Assembly: GCA_027596035.1 (NCBI GenBank)
Contig: JADGJA010000074.1
Location: forward strand, 8,430 to 49,570
DNA: 41,141 bases
Direction of reading: 5' to 3'
Source of the DNA: Thoreauomyces humboldtii
Lineage: Eukaryota > Chytridiomycota > Chytridiomycetes > Spizellomycetales > Powellomycetaceae
The first letter of the stretch is position 1; every line of letters starts with the position of its first letter. Below the pieces are notes generated by a model. It saw nothing but the letters and a program-made list of their open reading frames with translations, did no database searches and was not told where the DNA came from. The position numbers and the translations under genes are program-made. Shown piece by piece: positions 1-10,833 of the stretch.

Positions 1-32
1 GATCATCGCCGCACATCTGGAGTCTGTTCACT

Positions 33-817
33 TCACTCTCCGTCGATTGTCTTTGAATGCGGGGGTGGCTCGTCTACGCTGTGCAGCATCTCGAAGACGG
101 TGCTCGCGATGACAGCGACGTCGGCCATGGCGCCCACGCCCGTGTCGCCGCAGGCCAACGTCTTGACGATGGGTTCCACGACCATGTAACCCAGCTCCCC
201 GCACACGGCCAGATGCTTCCTCGTGAAGGGATGGGTCCACATGTTAGTGTTCATGGCTGGACAGAGGACGACCTGCTTGATGGTCACGTCCCAGGCGCGG
301 AGGATGCAGGTGAGCAGGTTGTCGGCCAGTCCCGACGCGAGCTTGGCGAGCGTGTTGGCGTCCAGAGGGGCGATGACGAGGAGGTCGGCCCAGTTCCGCA
401 GCTAAGAGAAGTCAGAGGGCATTTTCGGATCAGAGGGGAAGAAGCCATTTCGTCCCTACCTCGATGTGAAGCACAGGATCTGACATTTTGCTCCAAGTGC
501 TCCATTCGTCGACGTCGGTGAGGACCTGGACGCCTCCTACGTCGTCCCTATCGAAGAAGTGAAGGGAGTGATCCGTTGCGACAATCTTCAGCTCGCATGC
601 ATTCTGATGGTCCGAGGGGCATGGGTTTTAGGTCGGAACGAGAGCAAAGGGGGCCAAGCAGTTGCGGAGCACGGCATACGTTGTAAGCTTCGTTGAGACG
701 CTGAACGAGGATAGGAATCTTTATGCTAGCGACGCTGCCTGTTGCTGCGATGAGGATCCTGGGTTTGCGGGCAGACAATGACCGCGGAGACGAGTTGTTT
801 GGGATGACTTCTGCCAT
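33..817 (-). CDS. Phosphopantothenoylcysteine decarboxylase (PPCDC, HAL3-type flavoprotein)
   Basis: This gene decarboxylates 4'-phosphopantothenoylcysteine to 4'-phosphopantetheine, the third step of coenzyme A synthesis, using FMN. Predicted exons on the minus strand are 817-680, 603-460 and 401-33, giving 216 aa. All junctions are GT-AG and in phase. Visible family signatures are ATGSVAS near the N-terminus (flavin-binding loop), H92 in VLHIEL (catalytic His position), PAMNTNMW at about 142-149 and ACGDTGVGAM at about 177-186 with the catalytic Cys. All three active-site elements are in one chain, so it should work as a homotrimer like plant and human PPCDC. The chain is short and lacks the long N-terminal extension and acidic tail of budding-yeast Hal3/Vhs3, in which the catalytic residues are shared between different subunits. 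The start was chosen at 817 because the conserved Rossmann-like strand begins about 20 residues later; upstream codons are open but low-complexity. It is divergent from RRP5. Confidence 0.9.
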
Positions 818-1182
818 AGCTTTGGACGGAGTTGTCTTGGCTCTACATTGCGAAGAGACGGACGGTCGGGAAGCGTTGCTCGGACACGAGGGAGGGACGG
901 GAGCGGACGGACGGGATGACTGGGGGACTGGGGGAGGATGTCTGATCGACAGCTGCGCGCGCAAGGTCGTTTTCCTCCTCCCCGCATTTTATTTTTCTTT
1001 TTCGTTTTGCCGAAGTACAGTACGGTACTCGTTTGGCATTCGACTTCACCCATTAGCCAAGGAGCGCGATACTTGAGGATCACAGGGTGCCATAGAGAAA
1101 AAACATATCATCGACTCCCACTCACGACGCGGCGAAAAACACCCTCAACCGCACCGCCGTAGGCTTGCCGACACGACTCGCC
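818..1182. promoter_or_regulatory. Divergent intergenic region PPCDC / RRP5
   Basis: This 365-bp gap lies between two divergent start codons and must hold both promoters. It contains a T-rich tract at about 986-1008 and a near-palindromic stretch at 1015-1029 (gtacagtac followed by ggtac). No clear TATA box was seen. Short open frames crossing it are low-complexity and have no recognisable domain. Confidence 0.5.
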
Positions 1183-4100
1183 ATGTCGCCCGCCTCCTCT
1201 GTACCGGCCGAGAAGAAGCATAAAGCGCACAAGGCCGCAGCGGTCGTCGCGCCAACGCTAGCAACACCCGAAGCTGCGCCAGGGAAGGCATTGTCCAAGC
1301 CTCTTGCCGAGGAGTCCTTCCCCCGAGGAGGAGCTTCCGCCCTCACACCCCTCGAGTACCGAGAAGTCTCGGACCAGGCAAAGCAGGATGTTCTGTTCGA
1401 GGTATCTTCACAAAGCTAAATGTACTATGTGCGCATTCATAGTACTTACTTCTTGTGGACTGCGTGTTTTCCTTAGCAAACCGATGTCGTAGAAGAAAAG
1501 CCAAAACGGGTCAAGAAGCGACGGACAGAGGATACGGCTGCGGGAGAGAGCTCAAAAAAGGCTCGCACGGAGGAAACCACCAGCTATGCAGAAGCGCTCT
1601 CTTTCAAACGTCTCAACATCGGCATGACCATGATCGGTTGTGTCAAGGAGATCAACGACCTCGACATTGCCATCTCCCTCCCCGACCAGCTCACGGGATA
1701 CGTCTCGATCGCAGAGATCTCAGAGTATGTTACGAAGGCGGTGGAGAAGGCTGCTGAAGACGACTCGGACGAGGATGACGAGGGCAACGAGGATGCGGGC
1801 ATTCCAGAGTTGCGTGACTTGTTTGCAGTCGGGCAGATCGTCTCTTGCGTCATCACTGCGTTGGAGCACGACACCGTGGAGGAGGGCTCCAGCAAGCCGG
1901 CGCGGAAGCGCGTAGTCCTTTCGCTCAAGCCCGAGACGGTCAATGCGAACTTGACCACGGGAGAGCTCACAGAAGGACTCATGGTCGCTGCATCCGTGTC
2001 CAGCGAGGAGGACCACGGTTACGTCCTCTCTTTCGGTATCAGTGGAGTCTCCGGCTTTCTTCTCAAGAAGAACGCTGCCGCGTACATCGCCGGCAATGGC
2101 AACCGACCGCTGAAGGTTGGTCAAGTCGTCTACGCGAGCGTCTTGAAAGCGGATGATGCGAAGCGGATTGTGTCCGTTACACTCAGCCCCGAGACGATCA
2201 CGAAGGCGGTCGTTCCGACGGCCCACGCTATTGGTTTCGATGCGCTTAAAGCAGGCGCGCTGGTAAACGCAAAGGTCAAGCAGGTGCTGGAGAACGGAAT
2301 CCTGCTCAGCTTTTTGGGAATCTTGGAAGGAACAGCGAATCTGTTCCACGTTGGTGTCACCATCAGTGACCCCGACACGGACCTCGCCGCGACCTTCAAG
2401 GTCGGCCAGAAGATGAAGGCTCGGATTCTTTTCGTCGATCCAATCCGGAAGAAGATCGGGCTTACCCTTACAGCTTCTTTGCTCCAATGGGCACCTCACA
2501 AGTTCCCATCTCTCGACGTAGTGGACATCGGAACCGTGATCGACGAGTTCACCGTTGTTCGTATTGATGCGAAACTCGGTGTGCTCGTTCAGGCACCGGA
2601 AGCTGGTCTCGCGTTCGTCCATGTCTCCCGTCTTGCCGACAAAAAGGTCGAGAAGGTGGAAACCAAGTTCAAGATCGGGAGCAAGCACCGCGGTCGCGTC
2701 CTCGGATTTGACCACTGTGGCGGCCTTCTGCAGGTTACCTTCCAGAAGTCGGTAATCGAGCAGCCCTTCGTCCGTCATAACGAGATCAAGGTGGGAATGC
2801 TGGTTAAAGGCACTGTTGCAAAGCTCACTCCTGCCGGCGTCATCATCTCCATCTCTGGGTTTATCAACGGATTCTGCCCAAAGATTCATTTTGCCGACGT
2901 CGCATTGTCTCAACCCGAGAAAATGTTTAAGGAGGGTGCCGCCATCAAATGCCAGGTCCTTTCCGTCGACGTTCGCAACAAGCGCGTCATCCTCACCCAC
3001 AAGAAATCCCTGATGAATTCGACACTCCCTCAGATCTCATCCTACGCCGATGCGAAGGAGGGCGACCTCGGCCACGGTGTCATCACCGGTGTCAAGGACT
3101 TTGGCTGCCTCGTCACTTTTTACAACAATGTCCGAGCCCTCGTGCCTCTGGCTGAGCTCAGCGATAAGTATATCAAGAAGGCCTCGGATCACTTCACCGT
3201 TGGTCAGACTGTCAAGTGCAGAGTCCTGAGCACCGAACCCGAAGAAGAGAAGATGCGGGCCAGCTTCCGGCTCCTCGGCAAACGTAGCGCCGCAACCGCC
3301 AACCTTGACGCCGTGTCGATCGGTCAGGTTCTGGCGGGTGTTGTCGTTGGCATCCTTGGGGAAGGTGTACTGGTCGAGTTCAGACCTTCCATGCTTAGGG
3401 GTTACCTGGCCAAGGCGCATCTCACGGATCACATCACCACTGTCGACAGGCTATTCAAGAGCCTCCGGGAAGGCACTGTGTTGAAAGAGCTGGCTATCAT
3501 CGGAAAAGACGAAACCAAGGGACATCTTCGTGTCACCATGAAGGGTCTCCTCGTCCAGGATCTCAAACGACGAAAGACGGCATTGAAGTTCGAGGACCTC
3601 AAAGAAGATCTTGTTGTGCCTGGATACATCTTGAACGTTACGGATAAAGGTGCCTTTGTTGGCTTCCCTGGTTCGATGGTCGGAATGGCCAAGCTTCGCA
3701 ACCTGTCGGATCGATACGTTGCCCAAGCTTCGGATGTCCTGCAGAGCGGTCAGACGGTCGTCGCTGTCATCACAAACGTCGATGCCGAGAGTCGGAGGGT
3801 GGAGGTGTCACTCAAGCACTCCCTTTGCGTGAAGAATTCTGACGCTATCGTTTACGAAACGGACCTTCTGCGATCTCTGTTCCAGGAGCAGGACCTCGCC
3901 AACTTTGTTGCACCTTCTCAGGACAAAGTTAAGGCTGTCAGCGCTTGGGCTGGTTCTCTCAAGATTGGGGACATCGTTAGCGGAACCGTTAAGAAGGCTA
4001 TGCCCTACGGAGTCATCGTCGACCTCGAAGACGGTGTTTCTGGTCTCATCACCAATGCGCCAACGGGCGATGCTGCTCTCAAGATCGGCGAGGTTGTCAA

Positions 4101-7100
4101 GGGAAAGATTATGGACGTGAGCGCCGAGAGGAAGATCGTCGACCTCATCGTGATCCCAGAGTCCAGTCTCTCCAATTCGATGTGCAACACGAACCCCGAG
4201 ATCGTAAAACAGGCCAAGCGACATCTCGACAAAGCCGCGCCCATCACCGCCGTTGTCCAGGTTGTGAAGGAAGATTACGGGATCCTCACAATCGCTGGCC
4301 TGCACGGTGCGGTTGCTTACGCATCTGCAAAGAACCTTAACGCTACCGGAGCACCGTTCACCAAGTTCCGAGTCGGACAGGAGCTCAAGGTCAAGGTCAC
4401 TTCGGTGCCGTTCCTTGAGTCATCTAAGGGATTTGAAGGATTTACCCGACAGAGGATGCTTGTTGTTCCGTTGTTCGACAACGATCAGCCTCAGGATGTT
4501 CTGGATGGAAAGCGCACTATCAAGGGTGCGGTCGACCCCAACTTCCGCAGCATCGAGGAATTGACCCTCGGTGCCCGTATCAAGGCCACTATCATCGCAG
4601 TCAAGGAGAACCAGCTCAACATGTCCCTCGGTTCCAACCTCAAGGGCCGCGTTCACATCACTCAGATCGCTCAGAATCTCGAAGATATCAAGGACAAGCG
4701 ACACCCGCTGGCTACTTACGCTGTCGGTGAAACGATCGAGTGCAAGGTCATCGGCTTCCACGACGCGAAGAACCATCACTCACTCCCCTTCAGCCATCGC
4801 AAGAACGCCTCGCAAACCGTCGTCGAGCTCACCATCAACCCCTCCGAGCTGGCTCTCCCTGACTTCACCGTCTCGGAGGTCCTTCAGGAACTTCCCACCC
4901 TGGAAACTCTGCAGCGAGGAACCGCATTCCTCGGCTTTGTGCAGAGCGTCGACGACGACGCCGTCTGGCTCCACATTGCTCCCAACCTCTTGGGTCGTGC
5001 CCATCTCCTCGATTGCCCTGATCCCGCAGCCATCAGGAAACCTCACAGGCACTTCCCCGTCGGAAGCGCCGTACAATGCTATGTTTCTCGCGTCAACCCC
5101 GAGAAGAGGATCTTGGATCTGTCGTTCCGCGTCCCAGGGACGGAGGACGAAGCCAAGACTCTCTCTTTGGACTCCATCAAGGTTGGCCAGATCATCACTG
5201 GCCGCGTCAAGAAGGTTGAGAGCGCAAAGGGGTTGTCGATTCAGGTCTCGCCCTCGCTTCACGGAAGGGTTCACCTAACCGACATCAGCGACAACTACAA
5301 CAAGGATCCGACCGCAGAGTTCCGCATCGGAACAGTCGTTCAGTGCTGCGTGATCCATGTGGACTCCAGCAAGGGCCAACTGGATCTTTCCCTCCGACCC
5401 TCCCGCGTCACACCCAAGGACCATGAAGATGTCGTCAACCCCGAGATCAAGACGGTCGAGGATGTTGCCTCCGACTCGGTCGTCAGCGGCTACATCCGTC
5501 ACGTGTCCCTTGCTGGCTGCTTCGTCGCCCTGAACGGAACCCTGTCGGCGCGAGTCAAGATCGCCGAACTCTCCGACGCCTTCATCAAGGAGTGGGCAGA
5601 CGCTTACAAGCCCGGTCAGCTCGTCCAAGGCCGGATCGTCAGCGTGGATTACTCCCAGTCACGAGTCGAGATGTCCCTCAAGCAGAGCGTCGTCGATCCC
5701 GCTTCCCTCAGCGCCTCCCAGGTCTCGTGGAAGTCTCTGAAGGTGGGACAGAAGGTCAAGGGGACCGTCAAGAGCATCAAAGAGTATGGAGTCTTTGTGC
5801 AACTTGCGAACAGCCCAGGAATAACTGGTCTCTGTCACAAGTCGGAGCTCAGCGATGCTGCCGTCAACATGATCGAAAAGCTCTACTCGGTCGGGGATGC
5901 GGTCATCGCAGTCGTTCTTAAGGTCAACACCGACACGAAGAAACTGTCGTTGGGTCTCAAAGCCTCGTACTTTGACGAGAAGGACCTACAGGCCGATGAG
6001 GAGCAAGAGGATGAGGACGTCATGGACGTCGATAAGGTGGTCGAGACCGAGGGTGTCGTGGGAATGGACATCGACGGCGTCGCCAGCGAGGATGACGATG
6101 ATGAGGAGGAACAGGAGGACGAGGACAGCATGGAAGTGGATGTCCTGCCTGGCGCGGAAGGAGAAAGCGAGGATGAAGATGCAAGTGACGATTCCGACGA
6201 TGAGGAGCTCGCCCAGAACATGTTCCAACTCGGCGACGATTCCGACGAGGTCGCCAGTGACGCAGATGATGTCGCCCAAGGCCTTGAGGTCGCTGCTTTC
6301 GACTGGACCGGCGCAGCAGAGGATGATGTCGTCGCTGGCGCCTCGGAGGACGATGACTCCGACACACAAGGGGAGGCGAACTCGCTCAAGAAGAAGTCAC
6401 GACGAGCAAAACTACGTGCCAAGCAGGACGAGGAGGAACGGATAGCGCAGAAGGAGATGTCACTTCTCGACGGCGAAGCCCCTCCAGAAGTCGCCGAAGA
6501 TTTTGAACGTCTCCTTCTTGGATCGCCCAACAGCTCCTTCCTGTGGATCAAGTTCATGGCGTTCCAGCTCCAGATGGCTGAGGTCGACAAGGCTCGTGCC
6601 GTGGCGGAACGAGCGCTGAAGTCCATCGGTTTCCGAGAGGAACAGGAGAAGATGAACGTCTGGGTCGCACTCATGAACCTCGAGAACGGATACGGAACTC
6701 ACGAGACCCTGACAAAGGTCTTCGAACGGGCCATCGCCATGAACGAGCCGGAGAAGGTGTACCTGCAGCTCATAAGGATCTACGAGAGGACCGAGAAGTG
6801 GGACGAGGCGGAACGACTCTGGACGGTCGCGACGAAGAAGTTCAACAAGAGCAGCAAGGTCTGGACGGGACTCGGACTTTTCCAACTGAGGAGAGGAAAG
6901 GTGGAGGAAGCGAGGAAGACGCTTCAGAGGAGTTTGCAAAGCCTCGCTAAGCGAAAACGTGAGTCTTTGTCCTTTCTTTCGCTTCGTCCCTCTGTTGTAC
7001 TGACACATGCTGTCCCATTCCCGAAGACGTCAAGACGATCTGCAAGTTTGCGCAGATGGAGTTCAAGTACGGCGAGCCGGAACGAGGACGCACCATCTTT

Positions 7101-7423
7101 GAGGGCATCATGAGCAACTACCCGAAACGGATCGATTTGTGGTCCGTGTACCTCGACATGGAGACCCGAAACGGCGATGTCGCCATCACAAGGTAAGAGA
7201 ACGTGAAAGCCGCGACGCTTGCCAGCCTCCACCTAACTCACGCACTCCTGACTTCCTTCCCCTTAGACGCCTGTTCGAGCGCGTGATCGCAAACAAGTTC
7301 TCGTCAAAGAAGATGAAGTTCTTCTTCAAGAAATTCCTCGACTTCGAGAAGAGGTTCGGAACACCCGAGACAATAGATAACGTCAAGCAGGCGGCCGTCG
7401 CATACGTCGAATCGCTCCAGTAG
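1183..7423 (+). CDS. RRP5: rRNA biogenesis protein RRP5 (multi-S1 domain, HAT repeats)
   Basis: Rrp5 is a nucleolar pre-rRNA binding factor needed for both the early cleavages giving 18S rRNA and the processing giving 5.8S rRNA. Predicted exons are 1183-1401, 1477-6958, 7027-7192 and 7267-7423, giving 2007 aa. Residues 1 to about 110 are basic and low-complexity. From about 116 to 1575 there are roughly a dozen tandem S1 RNA-binding repeats, each with the G-x-V and V-x-V/L-S-L-K style ends (for example SRVEMSLKQS). A strongly acidic linker of D/E/S runs from about 1580 to 1700. The C-terminus from about 1735 carries HAT/TPR-like helical repeats (FERLLLGSPNSSFLWIKF, then YPKRIDLWSVYLDME), which in yeast form the part sufficient for 18S processing. 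It is longer than the yeast protein (1729 aa), mainly through the acidic linker and the N-terminus. The start is at 1183 because it is the first ATG in the open frame; the frame upstream offers only a TTG. Confidence 0.95.
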
Positions 7424-7709
7424 ACGTGACAAGGGAGGAAGGAGGGGGGAGGGAGCAATCTGTAGCATCTTTCATTTTAGCAATCTTCATACGATATTAG
7501 ACCTCTGCGTAGACCACTCGGGAACTATAGATTGTAAGGGTCATCTACCTTGGCCCCAGGGGCTTGTGCAAGGGTGCAAGCAGTCCAAGTATGAGTCGCC
7601 ATTCGGACAACTTTTCATTGCACGACAGCAGGTATCGTCGCATCGTCCCCTGGGAAAACCTGCAACGCTGTACGAGTAGAAACCCTTCGTTATCACACTT
7701 GTTACCACC

Positions 7710-8870
7710 ATGTCAGATGGCGTGCCTCCCGTTGCCCCTGAGGGAAACACTGGCTCAAAGGCGTACCCTCAAGCAACGAGCACAGCCGTCAGAAGTCTGT
7801 CAACGCCGAACCCAGAAGTTTCCAAAGCAAGGGCCCCTTCTACCTCGTCAGAGACGTCGGCCCGTATGCCGCGCTCGAACATCCCGATCCAGGGCTCAGC
7901 TCCCCGGATGAAGAAGAAGTCTCGCCGTGGTCAAAAGTTTCGCAACACTCGCGACCTGTCCATCAAACCTGTCCCACCGAAACCTGTCGTCCTCCCTCCC
8001 GCCGTCAGTCAGGTGCGGGAACCTCCACCCGTCCTCTACGACGAGGAAGGGAACGTGATCGAGATGACGGTCTGCGGGACCAGACGTCTTACCGCCCGGG
8101 AGATCATGATCAAGAGGAAGTTCGGCACGTTCGCCGCCGAAGAACCTGCCAAACAGAAGGAGCGCGAAGCACGGGCGTTCATGGAGCGCGAAACAAAACG
8201 GGTGCGCAATCTGTTCAATTCCGCGCATGTGACTGGTATCATCAAAGTCATCGACTTGGAGGTGCCCAAGGATGAAGGCCAGGAAGTCACGATCATTCCG
8301 GCAGCCGTCCCGATCAGCCTCGTGACGATAGGCCACGAGCCCGCTGCTGCTGCTGCTGCTGCAGAAGGTCCAGTCACCCCAGAAAAGACTGTTATCACGA
8401 ACCAGTCGCACGAGCCAGTAGATACGATTGCAATCCCCTCTCCGATGCCTACGAAGACCATCGCCAAACCGGCCAAGCCGGGTTTCTCGGGAGCCTGGGC
8501 CTCACCGCACAGCGTCACCTTCGCACCGCACCGAAAGCACCTCACGGTCGCTCAGTCCCTGGCCCTGCAACTCAAGCTCACACGGGACAACCTTCTGCTC
8601 GCCGAGGCTTCCTTGCAGGACAGTTTCTCCCTCAACGCCAGTCTCTCGGACGAGATCTCCACGCTCTCACGCCGAAACACGGCTCTCATGACCGCCCTCC
8701 GCGACGCCCACACGGAGCAGGACGCCATCCTCGCTGAACTCGAAAGGTATCGTCGATCCGGCATGCCACGACTCCCCACCGCGGACCTTGCGGCAGGAGT
8801 CGAAAGGTTCACTGCGGCCGTCGCGGAAGCAGCCAACGCTATCGAAACCCAGGGGGGCGACGGGCACTGA
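7710..8870 (+). CDS. Uncharacterised protein with basic N-terminal region and C-terminal helical coiled coil
   Basis: This is a single uninterrupted frame of 386 aa starting with ATG at 7710. I do not recognise a family. Residues 1-60 are Ser/Thr/Pro-rich and probably disordered. A strongly basic patch (MKKKSRRGQKF) lies near residue 68 and could be a nuclear or nucleolar signal. A better-ordered segment runs from about 98 to 190 (VLYDEEGNVIEMTVCGTRR, then LTAREIMIKRKFG and a charged helix). A run of seven Ala follows near 211. Residues about 275-350 form a Leu-rich amphipathic helix likely to be a coiled coil. It lies 286 bp downstream of RRP5 on the same strand, so it should have its own promoter. 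The long, stop-free frame with ordinary codon use supports a real gene; function is unknown. Confidence 0.7.
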   Translation: MSDGVPPVAPEGNTGSKAYPQATSTAVRSLSTPNPEVSKARAPSTSSETSARMPRSNIPIQGSAPRMKKKSRRGQKFRNTRDLSIKPVPPKPVVLPPAVSQVREPPPVLYDEEGNVIEMTVCGTRRLTAREIMIKRKFGTFAAEEPAKQKEREARAFMERETKRVRNLFNSAHVTGIIKVIDLEVPKDEGQEVTIIPAAVPISLVTIGHEPAAAAAAAEGPVTPEKTVITNQSHEPVDTIAIPSPMPTKTIAKPAKPGFSGAWASPHSVTFAPHRKHLTVAQSLALQLKLTRDNLLLAEASLQDSFSLNASLSDEISTLSRRNTALMTALRDAHTEQDAILAELERYRRSGMPRLPTADLAAGVERFTAAVAEAANAIETQGGDGH

Positions 8871-9388
8871 AAGGGCTTTTCCGTGCACGGATCGTTTGCG
8901 CCGTGACGGCAACCGATTCTTCATCGAGAGCCGAGTATCTCAGCTTCATCCCTTCCGAAGAGTATGAAAGCACGTTCGCAGGGGTCTAGGTGGTCGCTTC
9001 TTCCTTTCCTTTTTGACAGAAAATATCGAAATCTTTCTCAAAGCGCTGCTCAGCACCAGAATTCCTTGATTCTTCATTACATCTGAAGCGATGGACATGG
9101 CCGTACCCCCCGGTTATGCAATGAAGCGGCTTGATGTGATGCCGTTTTCCCCAGCCCTCTTTACCATCGTCGATTTTCGGAGACCCTTCGTAAAATGCAC
9201 AGGCGGAACCGCAAACCGTAAGAGTGGATCTCAGGAGCCGCTCAAAAAACTGTGGGTTGATGTCCCCAGGGTTTCCAGGTTTCCAGGTGTTGACACATCT
9301 ATATAGCTACGCCCATGGCCCGCATGCAGAATGAAATAAATAAAGAAGGATCGTACGCCGAATGCTGATGAGACCACGCTAAACTAAA
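8871..9388. other. Convergent intergenic region without a gene
   Basis: This 518-bp stretch separates two converging genes. It has AT-rich 3' signals, including aataaataaag near 9332, and a small tandem duplication (tttccagg twice) at about 9270-9286. A 71-codon frame starting at 9091 has no recognisable feature and is taken as spurious. Confidence 0.5.
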
Positions 9389-10469
9389 CTATGGCAGGAA
9401 CAACATGGCAGCTTCAGGACACTGATCGTAGTGATCGGCGACGCGTACACCTACGATGCAGACAGCGTGATTAGCTTGAAAGCAAAAAAAAGAGAGGAAG
9501 AGGTATTCGCTCACCGTTCCAGGGTTTATGTATCCCGATATACCGTTTGGAGTCCTGTCCTTCGATGGCGAACTCCATGCTCTGGTTGTAGGTGGGCATC
9601 ACGGCACCGGGTAGGTTCCGCAGACAGCGGGAGAACATGACGTCTTCCGGCCAGTCGCCGTCCTGCCAGGTGTGCTTGTCGAGGCATTGCAAAAGCTTGG
9701 AACGCTTCCGCATGCTGAACCCTCCGTTCCCACCGATGTCGTCCGGCAGGTGGGGCCATGGTGCGCCGATGTAGTCGTAGTGGAGGTAGTCGTCGATGGT
9801 CTGGTCCGAGTTGGAGCAGATCATGGAGTCGAGCTGGAAGAAAAAGACGTGCTCCGCCTCGATCTGGTTCCATATCCAGTGGGATCCGAGGAACTTGCTT
9901 ATCGTCTCCCAATCCTTCAGTATCACGTTGGCGGGCAGCATGGTCGTTCGCAGTCGACCGGACGCAAAGTAAGGTCGGAGCGAGCGGGCCGCGCGGAGAT
10001 GGGCGTCTGCGGTGGGCGACGTGAAGATGTGGAAGGGCCAATCTGGAGGAACCGTGGCGATGTAGTGGAGGAGGATGGGCACGAAGCTTGCGCTCACGCG
10101 TGGTTCGACGAGCATCGCGACCTTGCTCGCGTTCAGGGCAACGCCGTTCCCACCGCCGGGGGCGACCGCGAGCGCATCCGTCTGCCCCGCTCGCACAAAG
10201 GGTGTTGGGTCGGGGTGACGAGCGACCTTCAGTGGGGATTCGGGGACGATGTAGGATATGGCGAGGAGAAGAGTTGTGCCTATCGCCACCACGAAGAGAA
10301 TCCGCAACGCCCCGGATAGTATTCGCGAAAGCAGAGGTCCGGAGTTCTGCACGGGAGAAGGGTCAGCATTCGCGCGGCCAGGGACTGGGGTGGGGCGGTA
10401 TCGGCGAACTTTTACCTTTGGGTTTCCGAGGGCGGCTTCGAGCCCCTTGAGCTTCTCGGCGAGCGACAT
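9389..10469 (-). CDS. Type II membrane glycosyltransferase-like protein (DUF5672 type)
   Basis: Predicted exons on the minus strand are 10469-9515 and 9450-9389, giving 338 aa if the region 10415-10347 is read through. A short N-terminal tail precedes one hydrophobic helix at about residues 52-73 (LRILFVVAIGTTLLLAISYIV), so the protein is predicted to be a type II Golgi or ER membrane protein with a lumenal catalytic domain. The lumenal part has features of the DUF5672 glycosyltransferase-like family: a strand with VFFFQLDSMIC (acidic site), YDYIGAPWP, the GGNGGFSMRKRS motif and WPEDVMFS near the C-terminus. Donor and acceptor substrates are unknown. The end of the protein needs the second exon, which completes HKPWNG with VRVADHYDQ and a stop. 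An in-frame 69-nt segment after GNPK looks like an intron (starts gtaaaa, ends cccgtgcag), so the mature protein may be 315 aa. Confidence 0.8.
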
Positions 10470-10833
10470 ATGGAGAGCGACCAACAACTTTGCGCAAGAC
10501 TTGGCCTGGAGGGAGAACGATATCGAGCGTGGCCGATGCGCGTGCGATGCTGCAGGAGGACAGGTGGCAAATTGGCAACTGTGTCGTGGCTTTTCACCTC
10601 GCCGCTCGCTCTCTCGCACGGTATTATTGTGTATTGTGTATTGGGGGAAAGACACCGGCGCTGTGGTTCTGTGAAACACGGCGGCAGGCAGGCAGGAAGG
10701 AACAGGAGGCTGGAACAGGAAGGAGGGCGTGCGCTATGGGCCTTTCGGCAGCACGTGCCGCCGTGCTTGCTTTCCGAGAACAGACGCGTGCAGAAGAAGG
10801 AAGGACACCGTGACGAAAGGCTGCTCACTCATC
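10470..10833. promoter_or_regulatory. Divergent intergenic region glycosyltransferase / LRR gene
   Basis: This 364-bp stretch lies between two divergent start codons. It contains a short ggca/gcag tandem array near 10683-10696 and AT-rich patches near 10620-10645 (tattattgtgtattgtgtattg). No strong TATA box was seen. Open frames crossing it lack domain features. Confidence 0.45.

Noticed and set aside
1720..3000. 426-codon open frame on the minus strand inside RRP5
   Set aside because: It is antisense to clear S1 domains and arises from codon bias of the real gene; the translation shows no domain.
5883..6674. 263-codon Ser-rich minus-strand frame
   Set aside because: It is the antisense image of the acidic Asp/Glu linker of RRP5 (GAC/GAG read backward as Ser/Leu codons).
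9091..9306. 71-codon plus-strand frame in the convergent gap
   Set aside because: It is short and shows no domain, repeat or splice support.
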